Below are positions 10,168-20,940 of a stretch of 64,000 nucleotides of DNA, piece by piece (positions within the stretch are counted from its first letter, which is position 1; each line of letters begins with the position of its first letter). Both the position numbers and the translations under genes were made by a program. The notes under the pieces were generated by a model. That model ran no database searches, was not told where the DNA came from, and saw nothing but the letters and a program-made list of their open reading frames with translations. This DNA comes from Incurvaria masculella (taxonomy: Eukaryota > Arthropoda > Insecta > Lepidoptera > Incurvariidae): NCBI GenBank assembly GCA_946894095.1, contig OX335658.1, positions 14,561,001 through 14,625,000 on the forward strand, in the 5' to 3' direction.

Positions 10168-10240
10168 GAATGAGGATTTGAACCCAGACCACTGGTATGC
10201 TAGGCATGTCCCCGAACCACTAGGCTACGAGCCGCTCGAA
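10168..10240 (-). repeat. tRNA-derived SINE head
   Basis: On the minus strand the order is 'ggctcgtagcctagtggttc' (A-box-like) and, about 40 bp later, 'gtctgggttcaaatcc' (B-box-like GGTTCAAATCC). This is the standard split polymerase III promoter of tRNA-derived SINEs. It is followed on the same strand within a few bases by LINE reverse-transcriptase sequence instead of the SINE body found elsewhere. Confidence 0.6.
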
Positions 10241-10418
10241 TGTTCCCGTGCAATAATGTAAGGAGGGTCCTGGCACTGCACCTAGATCCCATTTGGTATC
10301 TTGGAATGTCATGAAAGTGGGTGTGGTCAAGACGTTAGAAAGGAATGGTTAAGAGACACGCCCAGCAAACGCGTCGCCAAGTTTTTGCCTAGAGATGCAA
10401 ACGCCAAACAATGATTAA

Positions 10419-10640
10419 GCGGCTCCTGGCTCAGGAGCCGCTGTCGGGTGGACTTGCCTTGCATCCCAGAGGTCTGGGTTCAAATCCCCGCCCCGTTCAT
10501 GCACCACTTTCTTTCTCTTGCTGCGTTGGATAAATACATTTCGTTACAAATGCTGTTCCTTGGTTCGGAATCCATGTAAAACTGTTGGTCCCATTGGTCG
10601 GTGGGTCGGTAGTAGGCCGGGTCTAATCGATTTACTTTTT
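10419..10640 (+). repeat. tRNA-derived SINE copy
   Basis: The head reads 'gcggctcctggctcaggagc' then 'aggtctgggttcaaatcccc' (B box), followed by body motifs 'gcaccactttctttctctt', 'catttcgttacaaatgc' and 'ttcggaatccatgtaaaac' that match the copy at 31894-32232. The tail is diverged. No gene here. Confidence 0.65.
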
Positions 10641-10654
10641 TAGGCCTCTGTTTA

Positions 10655-10890
10655 TTCTTGTATTCGCACCCAGGAATGGATGGCTGAATGAAAACGCCAT
10701 CACTGAGAAATAATATGGTCCGCCTGACACTCGGTCTTCACTGGGGATACACTCAAGATATTGACTTTAAAGACAGCAAAAATAATTGTTATGTTTACAT
10801 TTTGCTAAGTATTTACATGGACATCAATCAGAAGATTACTACGAGGGCGACACTGAAAGTTCTAAGAAAATAAAAAAAATAACAAATTAC
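10655..10890 (-). repeat. Inverted copy of mariner 3' end plus flanking repeat (arm 2)
   Basis: 10843-10890 reads 'acgagggcgacactgaaagt' and matches the 3' terminus of the mariner at 7898-9177 in opposite orientation, after which homology stops. 10655-10842 matches the sequence flanking that mariner (9178-9385), also inverted. Only ~45 bp of mariner remains. Confidence 0.7.
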
Positions 10891-12146
10891 AAAGAACAGG
10901 AACAAAATTTAAGTGAGCTTGGTGCTGTTTAACAACAACCTACAATAATGCATTTTTTAATTGTGCAAGACGTTAATAAATAATATACACAATTTCGTAC
11001 AGTCAGGTTTTTCTCAGTTTTGAAACAGGATAGCTTTTGTAGAATTTTAAGCCATTTAATACATGCGTAACATAAGTTAGAAAATGTTGAATAAATAAAA
11101 TCAATCACCCTTTTTCGTGATCAGAGTGGTCAGTCTGAGTTCTCACCTAAATTGGCGTAACGGAACTTTAAAGTTACGTAAAAACGTCAAATCCCATACA
11201 AATGTTTACTACTTATTCTGTGGTTTTCGAACTTCCGATTTGTATGAAAACGCGATGTTGGCGTAAACGGCAAAGTCGTCGTATTTACGGCAGCGTTGAG
11301 TAAGCTGTCAAATCCAACTCGGACTCGCAAATGTTAGTTCGCTTATCGCCCACTGCGCGCGCTCTTCAATTTCTCCATACATTTGAAAACGCCAGTCGAT
11401 CGGTTTGCCGTAAACCTTATAGATTGGCTCTGGTATCTGTCGGTCACACGCATTTAGTCCCGATTTTTTCTCTTATTAACAGTTGTTTGAAAATTCCGAA
11501 AAGAAATACCAATATAGTCTTATGTAAAAATATTTATTTATGCTCCAACTAATTACTTTTGCTCAAAACGTCATACTTTTTTAATAAGAGTAAAATTTCA
11601 GAAGTGCTGATTTTGTATGAAATTGCAAAATACCAGCAGTGACAAGACCCTCTGCACGTAAACGTGTTCACGCTTGACCGGTTTTTTTATATCACAACTT
11701 TCCACAATAATACAAAATGTAATCAATATTTAATTAGAGCTTCCGTTTCATTTTAATACAGTTTTAAGGGACACAGATTGGGATAAGTGTTCGCAGACTT
11801 CCCCGCGCGGCGTTTCCGAGAAAATGCGGGAAAGTCGTTTTCTTGTGAAGAGGAAACTTACGCCTCTTGAAGATGAATAAAAAAATATTTCTTGTTTCGC
11901 TTACAGTTCGTTCGGTTTCCTTTTCATGACAGAGTATGTTTGCTCGCAACGTGTATATGTTTTACAGATCTGGGTTACCTGCGTGATTGTCGCTTAAAAA
12001 ATAATTCTATAATTTCTTGAGTTCTATTAACTAAAAAAAAAATATAATATTATTTTATTTCATTTTTTTTATTCGAAGAAATAACAGTGCATTCATACAT
12101 AAAGTATTTTGACAAAAAAAAACCAGTTACATTACATTATATTCCG
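10891..12146. other. No gene recognised
   Basis: AT-rich sequence with short chance ORFs (for example 11331-11552). No domain motif, repeat shared with the window or splice-site pair was noticed. Confidence 0.45.
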
Positions 12147-12673
12147 GGAGGTAACGACATTTTTGGTCACAATAAGGTAAATGGCTGAATCTGGGTTCAC
12201 ATGTTAGAGACCAACCCTCTGATGCTAAATATGTCGGTCTGCCCATGCCAAGTGGTTGCGTTATCTAGATTGGCTATATAAAATAGATGCTGGTATGTAC
12301 CTGCTGATGAATAAACTGATTGTCTGGAAACATGGATACCTATTAATTATACAACAATAACTAGTCGGTTTTTTAATTAAATACTTAAATATTCCTAAAG
12401 TTATATCTGTAACCTAAATCGCCTATAACTACGAAATGCAACCAAAGATTTGTTCAGTTTTTGTATTGCTAAGCAAGTATGTACTGATACTTTCATGCTT
12501 CGTCATCTGCATTTTTTTTGTCACCATAACTACTTTTTCAGGCGCCTTATCTACGTAACGCAACCATTTGGAAAAGGCAGATTGGACACATTTAGCTTCA
12601 GAGGGTCGATCTTTGTCCCGTGAACCCAGTTTCAGCCATTTACGTTATCGTTACCATTTTTGTCGCGACCTCC
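12147..12673. mobile_element. Long-TIR MITE, intact copy
   Basis: A 527-bp element begins 'ggaggtaacgacatttttgg' and ends 'ccatttttgtcgcgacctcc', imperfect inverted termini that extend over about 150 bp through 'aaatggctgaatctgggtt', 'accaaccctctgatgct' and 'gttgcgttatctagat'. A second copy is at 45111-46118 and carries a nested LINE. The element lacks a transposase and is a non-autonomous DNA transposon of unassigned superfamily. Confidence 0.8.
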
Positions 12674-13172
12674 TTGTCTATTATACAGTAATAGGCTTTT
12701 TGCGACGCACAGTACCGTGTATTAGTAACTTATTCGCCATAACAGACTGCGGGTTAAGGCCGAGTTTAACGTTATCAACAATATTTATCGAAAATATCAT
12801 TTTGACAATGCTTAATGTGGGGATAAAATGAGGATTCGCACATTTCAATTATTTTCTTATCGTATCACATTCTGCAACGTTGATGTTATTAAAAAACGTA
12901 ATATTTAATCTGCTGCTAAATAATGCTGTTTAAAAATAATACCTATGCACAACTATCAGTAGGACGAGCAAAAAAAGAGTGATTCTGTGCATGAAACTGG
13001 ACATATTTTGTTCTAAGACTTTGGTTTTAAAGACGAAAAAATTTCCTCCCCATACAATTTAGTTCATACATTCACACACAAATGTTAATTGTTAATGTTT
13101 TTTTTATCTTGAAGAACCCATGCTGTAATAAATAATCATAACCTAAATTAGGTTTCATTGAAGCAATCATAA
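12674..13172. other. No gene recognised
   Basis: AT-rich interval between two DNA transposons; nothing recognisable on either strand. Confidence 0.45.
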
Positions 13173-14103
13173 TAGGTTGGGGAAAAAGTTTCTTCGCATT
13201 TTTTAAGAAAATTCAAAACATTTTTTAATATGGTTTATTTACATTTAACTAAAGTATGTAGGTACCATTTTGTTCGATAACTTTTTGCCATCTTGTAGGT
13301 AGGGACATGATCCCATTGCTATAGAAATATTGGGACTTCTGATCAATATACCGCGACAAGTGGTTTTGGCAGTCCTCTCGTGATGTTAACCTGACACTGC
13401 CTAAAGAATTCTGAAGAGACCTAAACAGGTGGAAATCTGATGGTGCAAGGTCAGGACTATACGGCGGATGCATTAACACCTCCCAGCCAAACTCTCTTAG
13501 TTTTTGCTGAGTGGCTAAAGATGTGTGAGGTCTAGCCGGTTCATTAGGTTTCTTTCAGTGAGCTCGTGAGGTACCTAAATATCGAGCTTTTTTGTGTACC
13601 CAGTTCTTTTCAAATGCGCCAAAACTGTTTTGTGGTCAATTCCTAGTTCTTCAGCTACGTCGTAACTACTGATATGCCGATCTTGCTCCACTTTTTCAAA
13701 AATGGCATCCATTTTATCCGTAATAGGGCGACCAGAGCGACGTGCATCTTTGACATAAAAATTTCCGGATTGAAAACGCTTAAACCAAATTTGTGCTACT
13801 CTCACAGACACTGCACTAGGTCCATAAACATCGCAATTTTTTTTCGCGGCTTGCGTTGCATTTTTACCTTTTTTGTAGTAAAATTTTAAAATGTATCGAA
13901 TTTCTTCATTAGATTCACTCATTTTGACAGTACGAAAAACAAATGAGAATCACACATTTTCCTAATTTGAATTTGGAATTATGTTCTTTAAAATTTAAAC
14001 TTTCAATGATACCAAAATCAGCCAGATACAAATAGTATAGCCAAAGAGATTTTATTACAAGTTCATACATACTATAATGCGAAAAGACTTTTTCCCCGAC
14101 CTA
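13173..14103 (-). mobile_element. Mariner transposon with internal deletion
   Basis: Bounded by inverted ends 'taggttggggaaaaagt' (left) and 'actttttccccgaccta' (right) with terminal TA, 931 bp in all, shorter than the ~1.3 kb of intact mariners. The transposase runs on the minus strand. Its ends differ from those of the mariner at 7898-9177, so it is a different subfamily. Confidence 0.9.
13249..13922 (-). pseudogene. Mariner transposase pseudogene lacking the catalytic centre
   Basis: The minus-strand frame 13922-13575 encodes the two helix-turn-helix parts: MSESNEEIRYILKFYYKKGK, ATQAAKK, QIWFKRFQSGNF, RRSGRPI, then YDVAEELGIDHKTVLAHLKR. A second frame, 13479-13249, starts at HPPYSPDLAPSDFHLF (third catalytic Asp region) and runs to the C-terminus WQKVIEQNGTYIL. 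Between them only about 95 bp separates segments that should be ~450 bp apart, so the first and second catalytic Asp motifs are deleted. The DNA-binding frame of 115 codons is still open. Confidence 0.88.
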
Positions 14104-15240
14104 TTATATGTATGCATGAGACCTTACTAATTTCTGCCAGAATATGTACTATTCTTTTAAATTTTTAAACTAATTTAATGAAAAGATTTGAGTTTAGTAT
14201 TTTTGTTGTGACTACTCTGTCTGTTTTTAATCATTGCAAGCAGGAATCTAAATCGATAGCTTCAATCATTAACGAAAAGCTCAATTTATTATGTTATGTT
14301 TTATTTCTTAGAATACCGTTTTTTGAAATAATTGATTCATCCTAAAAAATATAAAATTTGAAATGAAAACATTATAAGATGAAATTTACAATTTATTTAA
14401 TTATTAAAATAAGTAAATATACCATTCATTACTTGAATGTCTAACTAAAAAAAAACATAAACCTATCACTATTTACCACCTTACCACTTTAATTTTTAGA
14501 TACATTTGAACACTTTTTTAAGCATCAAAATTAGGTTAGAATGACAGTGAGGGAGTGAAAACTTTCCGAAAATTTTTTTTTAACAAAAATCTTAGAACTA
14601 TTGATTAAATATTTACTTTAATGTTCGAATAATCCTATAAAAATACTATAATAATTGTGCATCAAAAACAGTGTAGCATCTACAATGGTAACATGTCTTG
14701 GAACTATACCTATGTCTCCCAAACCAAACAGTAGGCAATGGTGGGATGTTCTAAGATGAGCAATACCCCACAAAAGGTGCTGGAAGACATGTGACTATAG
14801 TGCACTAGAATCTTGAAACATTTGATTCTAAATGGTATCCAGCCGTTAGTTTGCCAGAAATATTTGCAGCAATAAAAACACCAACGCAGAATCATTCTTC
14901 ATCGTGTCATTAATTGTCAGCTGTCGCACGTTGGCCGAAACAACACAATTACCCCAATATCAAATTGACGTGTCATCTGCTGTTCAGCCCTAATTTGGTA
15001 CCCAATGATTTATTTTGGTTTCCGTGCGTGAAAAGTTTCACGTTATCGTGGTATTTCAGCCGGAATGGAAAAATAGTGTATGCATCGATCAGCACGGAAA
15101 ATATTTTTAAATGCAATTTCATAGAAAAATGTTGTTGTTTTGCTATTCCGAATAAATAAATAGCAGCCCTCGTATGTAGCTTATCCTCGTAGCTACAGTG
15201 TTTTATAGGCTGAAACAATGAACAGATGGGGGGCACTCTG
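14104..15240. other. No gene recognised; very AT-rich
   Basis: Long A/T runs and chance ORFs only (14710-14895, 14914-15159, 14973-15278). No shared repeat was seen. Confidence 0.45.
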
Positions 15241-15294
15241 TCAGCTATGAAACCAGCAGAGTTTTCCACAACAAACAACGTCTACCCGTAATGA

Positions 15295-15500
15295 AAAGTC
15301 CGCGGAGCTTGCTCATCCGCACGTACTGGTGCGGGGGGGGGGGAGTCGGGTGCTCCTCGCCCCCTCGGCCCCTCCGGCCCGGCCGTCGCTGACGTACAGC
15401 ACAACACCGCCAGTCTAGCGCCGGCCGCCGTCGAGAGTGGTCCCGCCGTAGGTCGGCCCGTTCGTCGCTCACCTGTCAGTTTGCGCGCCAGAATATTGTG
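15295..15500. promoter_or_regulatory. CpG-rich promoter-like patch
   Basis: A strongly GC-rich block with a G run (15332-15341), 'ctcggcccctccggccc' and many CpGs stands in AT-rich DNA and immediately precedes a candidate 5' exon with a consensus donor. It resembles insect promoter regions, but no start site is demonstrable. Overlapping ORFs on the minus strand are low-complexity GC artefacts. Confidence 0.35.
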
Positions 15501-15829
15501 ACCCACAATCGCCAGCACCGCGTGGGGCGATCGCGCTAGTGACCCGAGTGATCCTCAAGGCCACGAATTCGCGAAGTGAAAATAGAAGAGCCGACTTATT
15601 GGCAGCCAGCGAACAGGTGGAAATAGCGTCGGATGAATGGGCAGTGACAGCGTTACTTAATACCGGTGCGATGTGATGTGCGTGACACGGTTGTTGCGAT
15701 AGTGTGTGGTGTCCAGGGAGTGGATCTGTTATCGCGCAGTGGTGCGGATCGATAGGAGATAGCAACAGCTGGGCCGCTTGCAGTGGAGGCCGATTGTTTG
15801 CAGCGAGCGGTGGAACACGAGCCTAGAGG
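15500..15829 (+). other. Candidate non-coding first exon ending at AG|GTGAGG
   Basis: After the CpG-rich block, sequence of balanced composition with many GTG/GCG words leads to 'acgagcctagag' then GTGAGG, a near-consensus 5' splice site at about 15830. No long ORF is open on the + strand through the end of the block, which fits a 5' UTR exon. The partner exon was not found. Confidence 0.3.
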
Positions 15830-17850
15830 TGAGGTCACGCATATAGATACAGTGAAGGAAGGAATTGTGAGACGTTTTATTCTTCGTTCGTTTTTATGGG
15901 ATTTCGATGGCTTGATTCGAAGTTTTATTTTTACGTCGATAGAGTAGTTAAGGTTAGATTAAGTTAGATTCCGACATATTTAGTGGATGAATACAGGCGC
16001 AAATTTACAGCATGAAAAGAATAACCTGAAACATTTATTATAACATTCTAATGTTTTGTTGCATCTATCGTCTTCTTCAATTCGTTATTGTCCTGGTTAA
16101 AAGTTCCTTCCAGCACTAAGGATTTAGTTTCCCACTGTGCCTGTAAACATTGGGTAGGCTTACAGACACAATGGGCAACTAACCTTAAACAAGAACCCCA
16201 AAACTTTGGAATGGATACAATTAAAACAATGATGAAACAATTACAATGATTGAAAGAAATGGTGTACTGGTGAATACAATATGTCTCGAAATTTAAAAGG
16301 TGTACTCTTATGTTGTAAACTTAGACTAAGTGAATGTTGAAAAAAAAAACAGCGGAGTTTCTTTCCAGTTCTTCTTCGCTGTGTTTTGTTTTGCTGAACT
16401 GGCCAATGCTAAAATATGACAAATCCGAGTGCAGTGTACTGTCTATGGATGATGAATAAACAATACAATACAACAAAAGTATACAATCTGTACCGAAATT
16501 ACTTTGTAAATAACACTATTCAGATTTTACATGAAAAAAATAAGGAAGTTATCCAAAATGTTATTCTCCGGCAACTAATGATGACAGGTGATGTAGTAAT
16601 TTGAGTAATAAGTGTCAGGCCTGGGAACATGTTTTGTGCGTCGAAAACAATGGGTCGCTGATTATGAAAAACATATGTTTACATTCACACACTGTTGTTG
16701 AATGATTACACTGTCCTTAAAATTGATACGGATATCTTTAAATGTGAATGAATTGACGAATCTGGACGCAAATAGAACTAAGATAATATAAAAGCGATCA
16801 TAAAAACAAAACATTTTGATTTGGACAGAATTTTGGAATAGATGCAGGAATCGTGTGAAAAAGACTCAGAACAGTTTCGACAATACGAAAACGACACGTG
16901 TATTTCAACTTCATCGTTTGTTTTTCATTTAACCACCCATAACATTTTGAATGTAACCAATGAAACCGATATTACGCAACAAGAATGCAGTACCTATACG
17001 ATAATGCATGATAAAGTAGAATCTACGGTGAAATAAGGAACCGGCAAGCAGTGCGTCCTTGCGGAGTCAGAATGCATATTCCGAATTTTTAAAAGTGAAA
17101 TCTTTTTTGATCAGTCATATTCATAATATTGAAAAGCTCCGAAAAGAGAAAAAAATCGAAAAAGATTCGAAAAAGTATATTAAACTTAAAGTCTCTCAGC
17201 CTGGTTTTCACCAAGTACTAATTTATTTTAATCAACACTTAAAGGGCTTTTATTACTTTAGTGCTGATTATCTTGCACTGGTATTGATTGCAAGCTGCTA
17301 AGAAAGGTCCTTTAATGTGAGGATTAAGCAAATCAGTACTTCGTGGAAGAGACCCTTAATTAAAGTATGAAACTTAGAGACTGTAAATAACGTGTCAATG
17401 TTTTGAATGGGCATGGACATTTTAAAAAACAAAAACATAATTTGGCATCGACCGCTATCGTTCGAAACATCGAACTTTGCTTAACTTCTCTCAACGTATT
17501 CACTGAATAGACCATTTTTAAGGCGTATCAAAAGCGTGCCCAGAAGTTTGGACCGCGGAGCTGAGAGTTCGGCAAAGTGTATTGTGTCGTCGCCAACGAG
17601 ACTTTAATACTCCAAGCCTCAATTATTTGTCACTTAGAAGGGTTCGTGATAATATAATATTACCGAAGTTGTACAGGCTGGAGGCAGGTGCCGAACGAAG
17701 ACCATACTTTCTCGAGGTACGGCTAAAGCGTGTGGAAGTGAAACACGGAACGGTGAATTGATAGAAATGTGTTTTGATATCATCGCATTTAATCAAATAT
17801 GAAACCTACGTATTCGCACTCGCATAAAGACTCCGCCGTAGCTCCGTTTT
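15830..17850. other. No gene recognised
   Basis: AT-rich. Chance ORFs at 16416-16604, 16842-17036 and 17059-17301 show no known domain. No shared repeat noticed. Confidence 0.45.
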
Positions 17851-17851
17851 T

Positions 17852-18150
17852 AGGGTTCCGTATCCAAAGGGTGAATACGGAACCCTATTACTAAGCCTCC
17901 GCTGTCCGTCCGTCCGTCCGTCCGTCCGTCCGTCTGTCCGTCTGTCACAGGGCTGTATCTCAGTAACCGTAACAGATAGAAAGCTGAAATTTTCACAGGT
18001 TGTGTATTTATTTTGCCGCTATAACAACAAATAGGTAAGATTATAAAGTAATTTAAATTAAAGGGGGCCCCCATACAAAAAACGTGATTTTTTTGTTCGA
18101 TGGTACGGAACCCTTCGTGTTCGAGTCCGACTCGCACTTGGCCGGTTTTT
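17852..18150 (+). mobile_element. (GTCY)n-carrying lepidopteran MITE, copy 1
   Basis: Starts 'agggttccgtatccaaaggg', continues 'gaaccctattactaagcctc', a CCGT/CTGT microsatellite, 'cacagggctgtatctcagta', 'gtgtatttattttgccgct', 'ataacaacaaataggtaa' and ends 'cgactcgcacttggccggtt'. This is the (GTCY)n MITE class known from Lepidoptera; the same order recurs at least ten times in the window. Confidence 0.85.
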
Positions 18151-18427
18151 AGGGTTCCGTACCCAAAGGGTGAAAAGGAACCCTATTACTAAGCCTCCAC
18201 TGTCCGTCCGTCCGTCCGTCCGTTCATCCGTAATAGTAGTAGGTAATAGGTAGGCAGTGGAAATTTTTACAAAGTGTGTATTTATTTTGCCGCTATGACA
18301 ACAAATAAGTAAAATTTAAATATTAAAAGGGGCCCACATACAAAAACAATATTTTTTGGTGTTAAATAATTTACGATGGTACGGAACACTTCGTGTGCGA
18401 GTCCGACTCGCACTTGTCCGGTTTTTT
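18151..18427 (+). mobile_element. (GTCY)n MITE, copy 2, in tandem with copy 1
   Basis: Begins directly at the end of the preceding copy ('agggttccgtacccaaaggg') and ends 'cacttgtccggttttt'. The microsatellite is shorter and the 'cacagggctgtatctc' block is altered, so it is not a simple recent duplicate. Confidence 0.85.
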
Positions 18428-18469
18428 AAGCAATACCAATAATTTCAGTATTCTGTGTCGTTCTTTTTT

Positions 18470-18962
18470 AACCGACTTCAAAAAAAGGAGGAGGTTATCA
18501 ATTCGTCTGTATGTTTTTTTTTTTTTTTTTTGTTTGTTACCTCATAACTTTTGCCTGGGTGAACCGATTTTGATAATTATTTTTTTAAATGATAGCTAGT
18601 GCTTCCCAAGTGGTCCCATTTTAATTTGGTTAAGTTCTGACAATGATATCCATGAGAAAATCATAAAAGTCTTAAATTTGTATTAAGATTGCGCGACAAA
18701 TGGACGAATAACTCAATATAACGCCAACCGATTTCGATGATTCTTTTTTTATTGGAAAGGACGTGTACAAATTAGTAAGTGTACTTCAGATTCACTAAAA
18801 ATAAACAAATAAAAAAAAATTTAACAAAAAAAATAACCGACTTCAAGGAAAAAGCACTAAAAAGTAAAAAATAATTTTCATTTTTATAGTTACGATTTCT
18901 GTTATTTTTTGAGTCGGTGTCAGCCAAGGTTAGGTTAGGTTAGGTTAGGTTAGAAGTCGGTT
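18470..18962 (+). mobile_element. 'aaccgacttcaaaaaa' element with (TTAGG)n, copy 1, right arm deleted
   Basis: Starts 'aaccgacttcaaaaaaagg', with 'caattcgtctgtatg', a T run, 'gttacctcataacttttg' and an internal 'aaccgacttcaagg' segment, then five TTAGG units (18928-18953), and ends 'gaagtcggtt', the inverse of its start. Compared with the copy at 19477-20081, most of the right-hand palindromic arm is missing. Confidence 0.75.
18928..18953 (+). repeat. Short (TTAGG)n tract
   Basis: About five head-to-tail TTAGG units, the canonical insect telomere repeat, inside a non-autonomous element and not at a chromosome end. A second tract at about 19938-19965 sits at the same place in the sister copy. 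Confidence 0.85.
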
Positions 18963-19476
18963 ATTTTTTTTGTTAAATTTTTTATGTTATAAATTTTCTC
19001 CAGCCGTAGATTATTGCTTCGTCTAGATGTATAAATTCGTATAATATATTTATACCTGTATTGCGAAAATTGGTTGTTCAGTTTATATACGTTATAAATA
19101 TTGACATAGTGATTGTTGAAATAATAGCTAATGAATGATACAATATGACAGATCCGAGTGCCTATGGATGATGAATAAACAATGTGATACCATATATATG
19201 ATGCCATGGAGTAACAGATTATGACTGAGGGGGGATTATAAATATAAATGTCTTGAATCAGCGATGTAAATGGGAAGATTGGCTAAAGCACCTTAGAACG
19301 TGTCACCGAATTGCCAACAAGGTAAAATAGTGTTAGCTTTTTCACTCTCGCGGTGAATAGCATTGTATCTGCCTTTGTCACTCCAAGGCCATCTATCGCC
19401 AATGGCCCGCACGCGTTCATCTTAGCAGCAACACAATTTGAACCAATATTTGACAATGCCAAATCTTCCCATTTTT
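18963..19476. other. No gene recognised; spacer between two element copies
   Basis: AT-rich sequence flanked by two direct copies of the same element. Part of 19290-19450 resembles 4510-4665 (shared 'tcactctcgc', 'attgtatct', 'cactccaaggcca'), suggesting another old dispersed repeat. Confidence 0.45.
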
Positions 19477-20081
19477 AACCGACTTCAAAAAAGAAGGAGG
19501 TTATCAATTCGTCTGTATGTTTTTTTTTTTTTGTTTTTTTTTTTGTTTGTTACCTCATAACTTTTGCCTGGGTGAACCGATTTTGATGATTATTTTTTTA
19601 AATGATAGCTAGTGCTTCCCAAGTGGTCCCATTTTAATTTGGTTAAGTTCTGACAATGATATCCATGACAAATCATAAAAGTCTTAAATTTGTATTAAGA
19701 TGTGCGCGACAAATGGACGAATAACTCAATATAACGCCAACCGATTTCGGTGATTCTTTTTTTATTGTAAAGGACGTGTACAAATTAGTAAGTGTACTTC
19801 AGAATCACTAAAAATAAACAAATAAAAAAAAATAACAAAAAAAAACCGACTTCAAAGAAAAAACACTAAAAAGTAAAAAATTATTTCCATTTTTGTAGTT
19901 ACGATTTCTGTTATTTTTTGAGTCGGTGTCAGCCAAGGTTAGATTAGGTTAGGTTAGGTTAGGTTCTCTTGATTGGCGCAGCGCGTGCCCGGCTGACGCC
20001 GACTCAAAAAATAACAGAAATCGTAACTACAAAAATGGAAATTATTTTTTACTTTTTAGTGCTTTTTCTTTTAAGGCGGTT
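19477..20081 (+). mobile_element. 'aaccgacttcaaaaaa' element with palindromic half, copy 2
   Basis: The complete copy: start 'aaccgacttcaaaaaagaag', end 'aaggcggtt'. From about 19845 the second half is a large hairpin: 'taaaaaattatttccattt', 'gtagttacgatttctgtta' and 'gagtcggtgtcagcc' return inverted at 19990-20075. The loop holds (TTAGG)n and a short GC-rich piece 'gcgcagcgcgtgcccgg'. No protein is encoded. Confidence 0.8.
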
Positions 20082-20800
20082 ATTTTTTTTGTAAACATTT
20101 TTATGTCGCTGTCTTGAACCCTAAATTTCTACTGCTAGCTTGCCATCTTGCCAACTTCACAACCGGCTTATAGCACAGAATAAGTAATATTTTAGTATGC
20201 CCGGCTACTCTTGGTACTACTCAAATCTTCGCTCAAATCTATGATCTAAAATGTGTGTATTATGTCTTCTATTCAAAATTATAAGACCTGAAATTAATCC
20301 GCAGAATGATTAAAAGGCTCGTAGCGTTTGAATATATTGTTTTATATTCAAAGTTTAGTTTCTGAGAAGGATATTTGTTGGAAAGTTACATTTTGACGAG
20401 GTGTCTAAACATGATGGGATAACGATTGTGTGGCTTGCGCAATTAAAGAGGGCGGAGCTATTGAGAAGTGATATAAATTTCGGCAAAAATTAAATGATTC
20501 GATTGTGTTCGGTTCATTCAGCTGAAATTAATGCGACTTGAGCGAAAGCAATATTTAATTAATGAATGAAACGAGATCAAAGGGAAGTTTTGATTGGCTC
20601 TTTGAAGAAATGCAACCGAATTCTGTTATAAATAATATGAATATTATAAACAACTCGCTGATTGTTCGCTGAGCATCAAAAGAGGCGATGATCTGTCCTT
20701 TTATTTTATTAATTAGTTTTTACCAGCTTCAAATTTGATTCAAATAAATATAAATATTGCATATCGTGTAGGAAAGAGTAAGTCTAGTTCTGGGTCGTGT
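20082..20800. other. No gene recognised
   Basis: AT-rich; no repeat or ORF of note. The right end leads into the CpG-rich tandem block. Confidence 0.45.
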
Positions 20801-20940
20801 TCCAGTCGCGCTTACTTTCGTTCGGCTCTTATTGTCGCCAACACAAACGGCGTACCTAACAAGGGTAGGCCCCCCGCGCGGAGAAAGTGAACTAGTATTA
20901 CCAATAGAACCGTCCTTCCGGCGCTCACGCCGGCAGAAGT
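20801..20940. promoter_or_regulatory. CpG-rich leader of tandem block
   Basis: Sequence rises in GC with CpGs ('cagtcgcgcttac', 'ccccgcgcggagaaag'). It is not part of the downstream 315-bp unit. It may be the original promoter next to which the repeat expanded; inference only. Confidence 0.25.

Noticed and set aside
10168..10240. tRNA gene
   Set aside because: A and B boxes are present, but no cloverleaf with acceptor stem is formed; it matches SINE heads at other positions.
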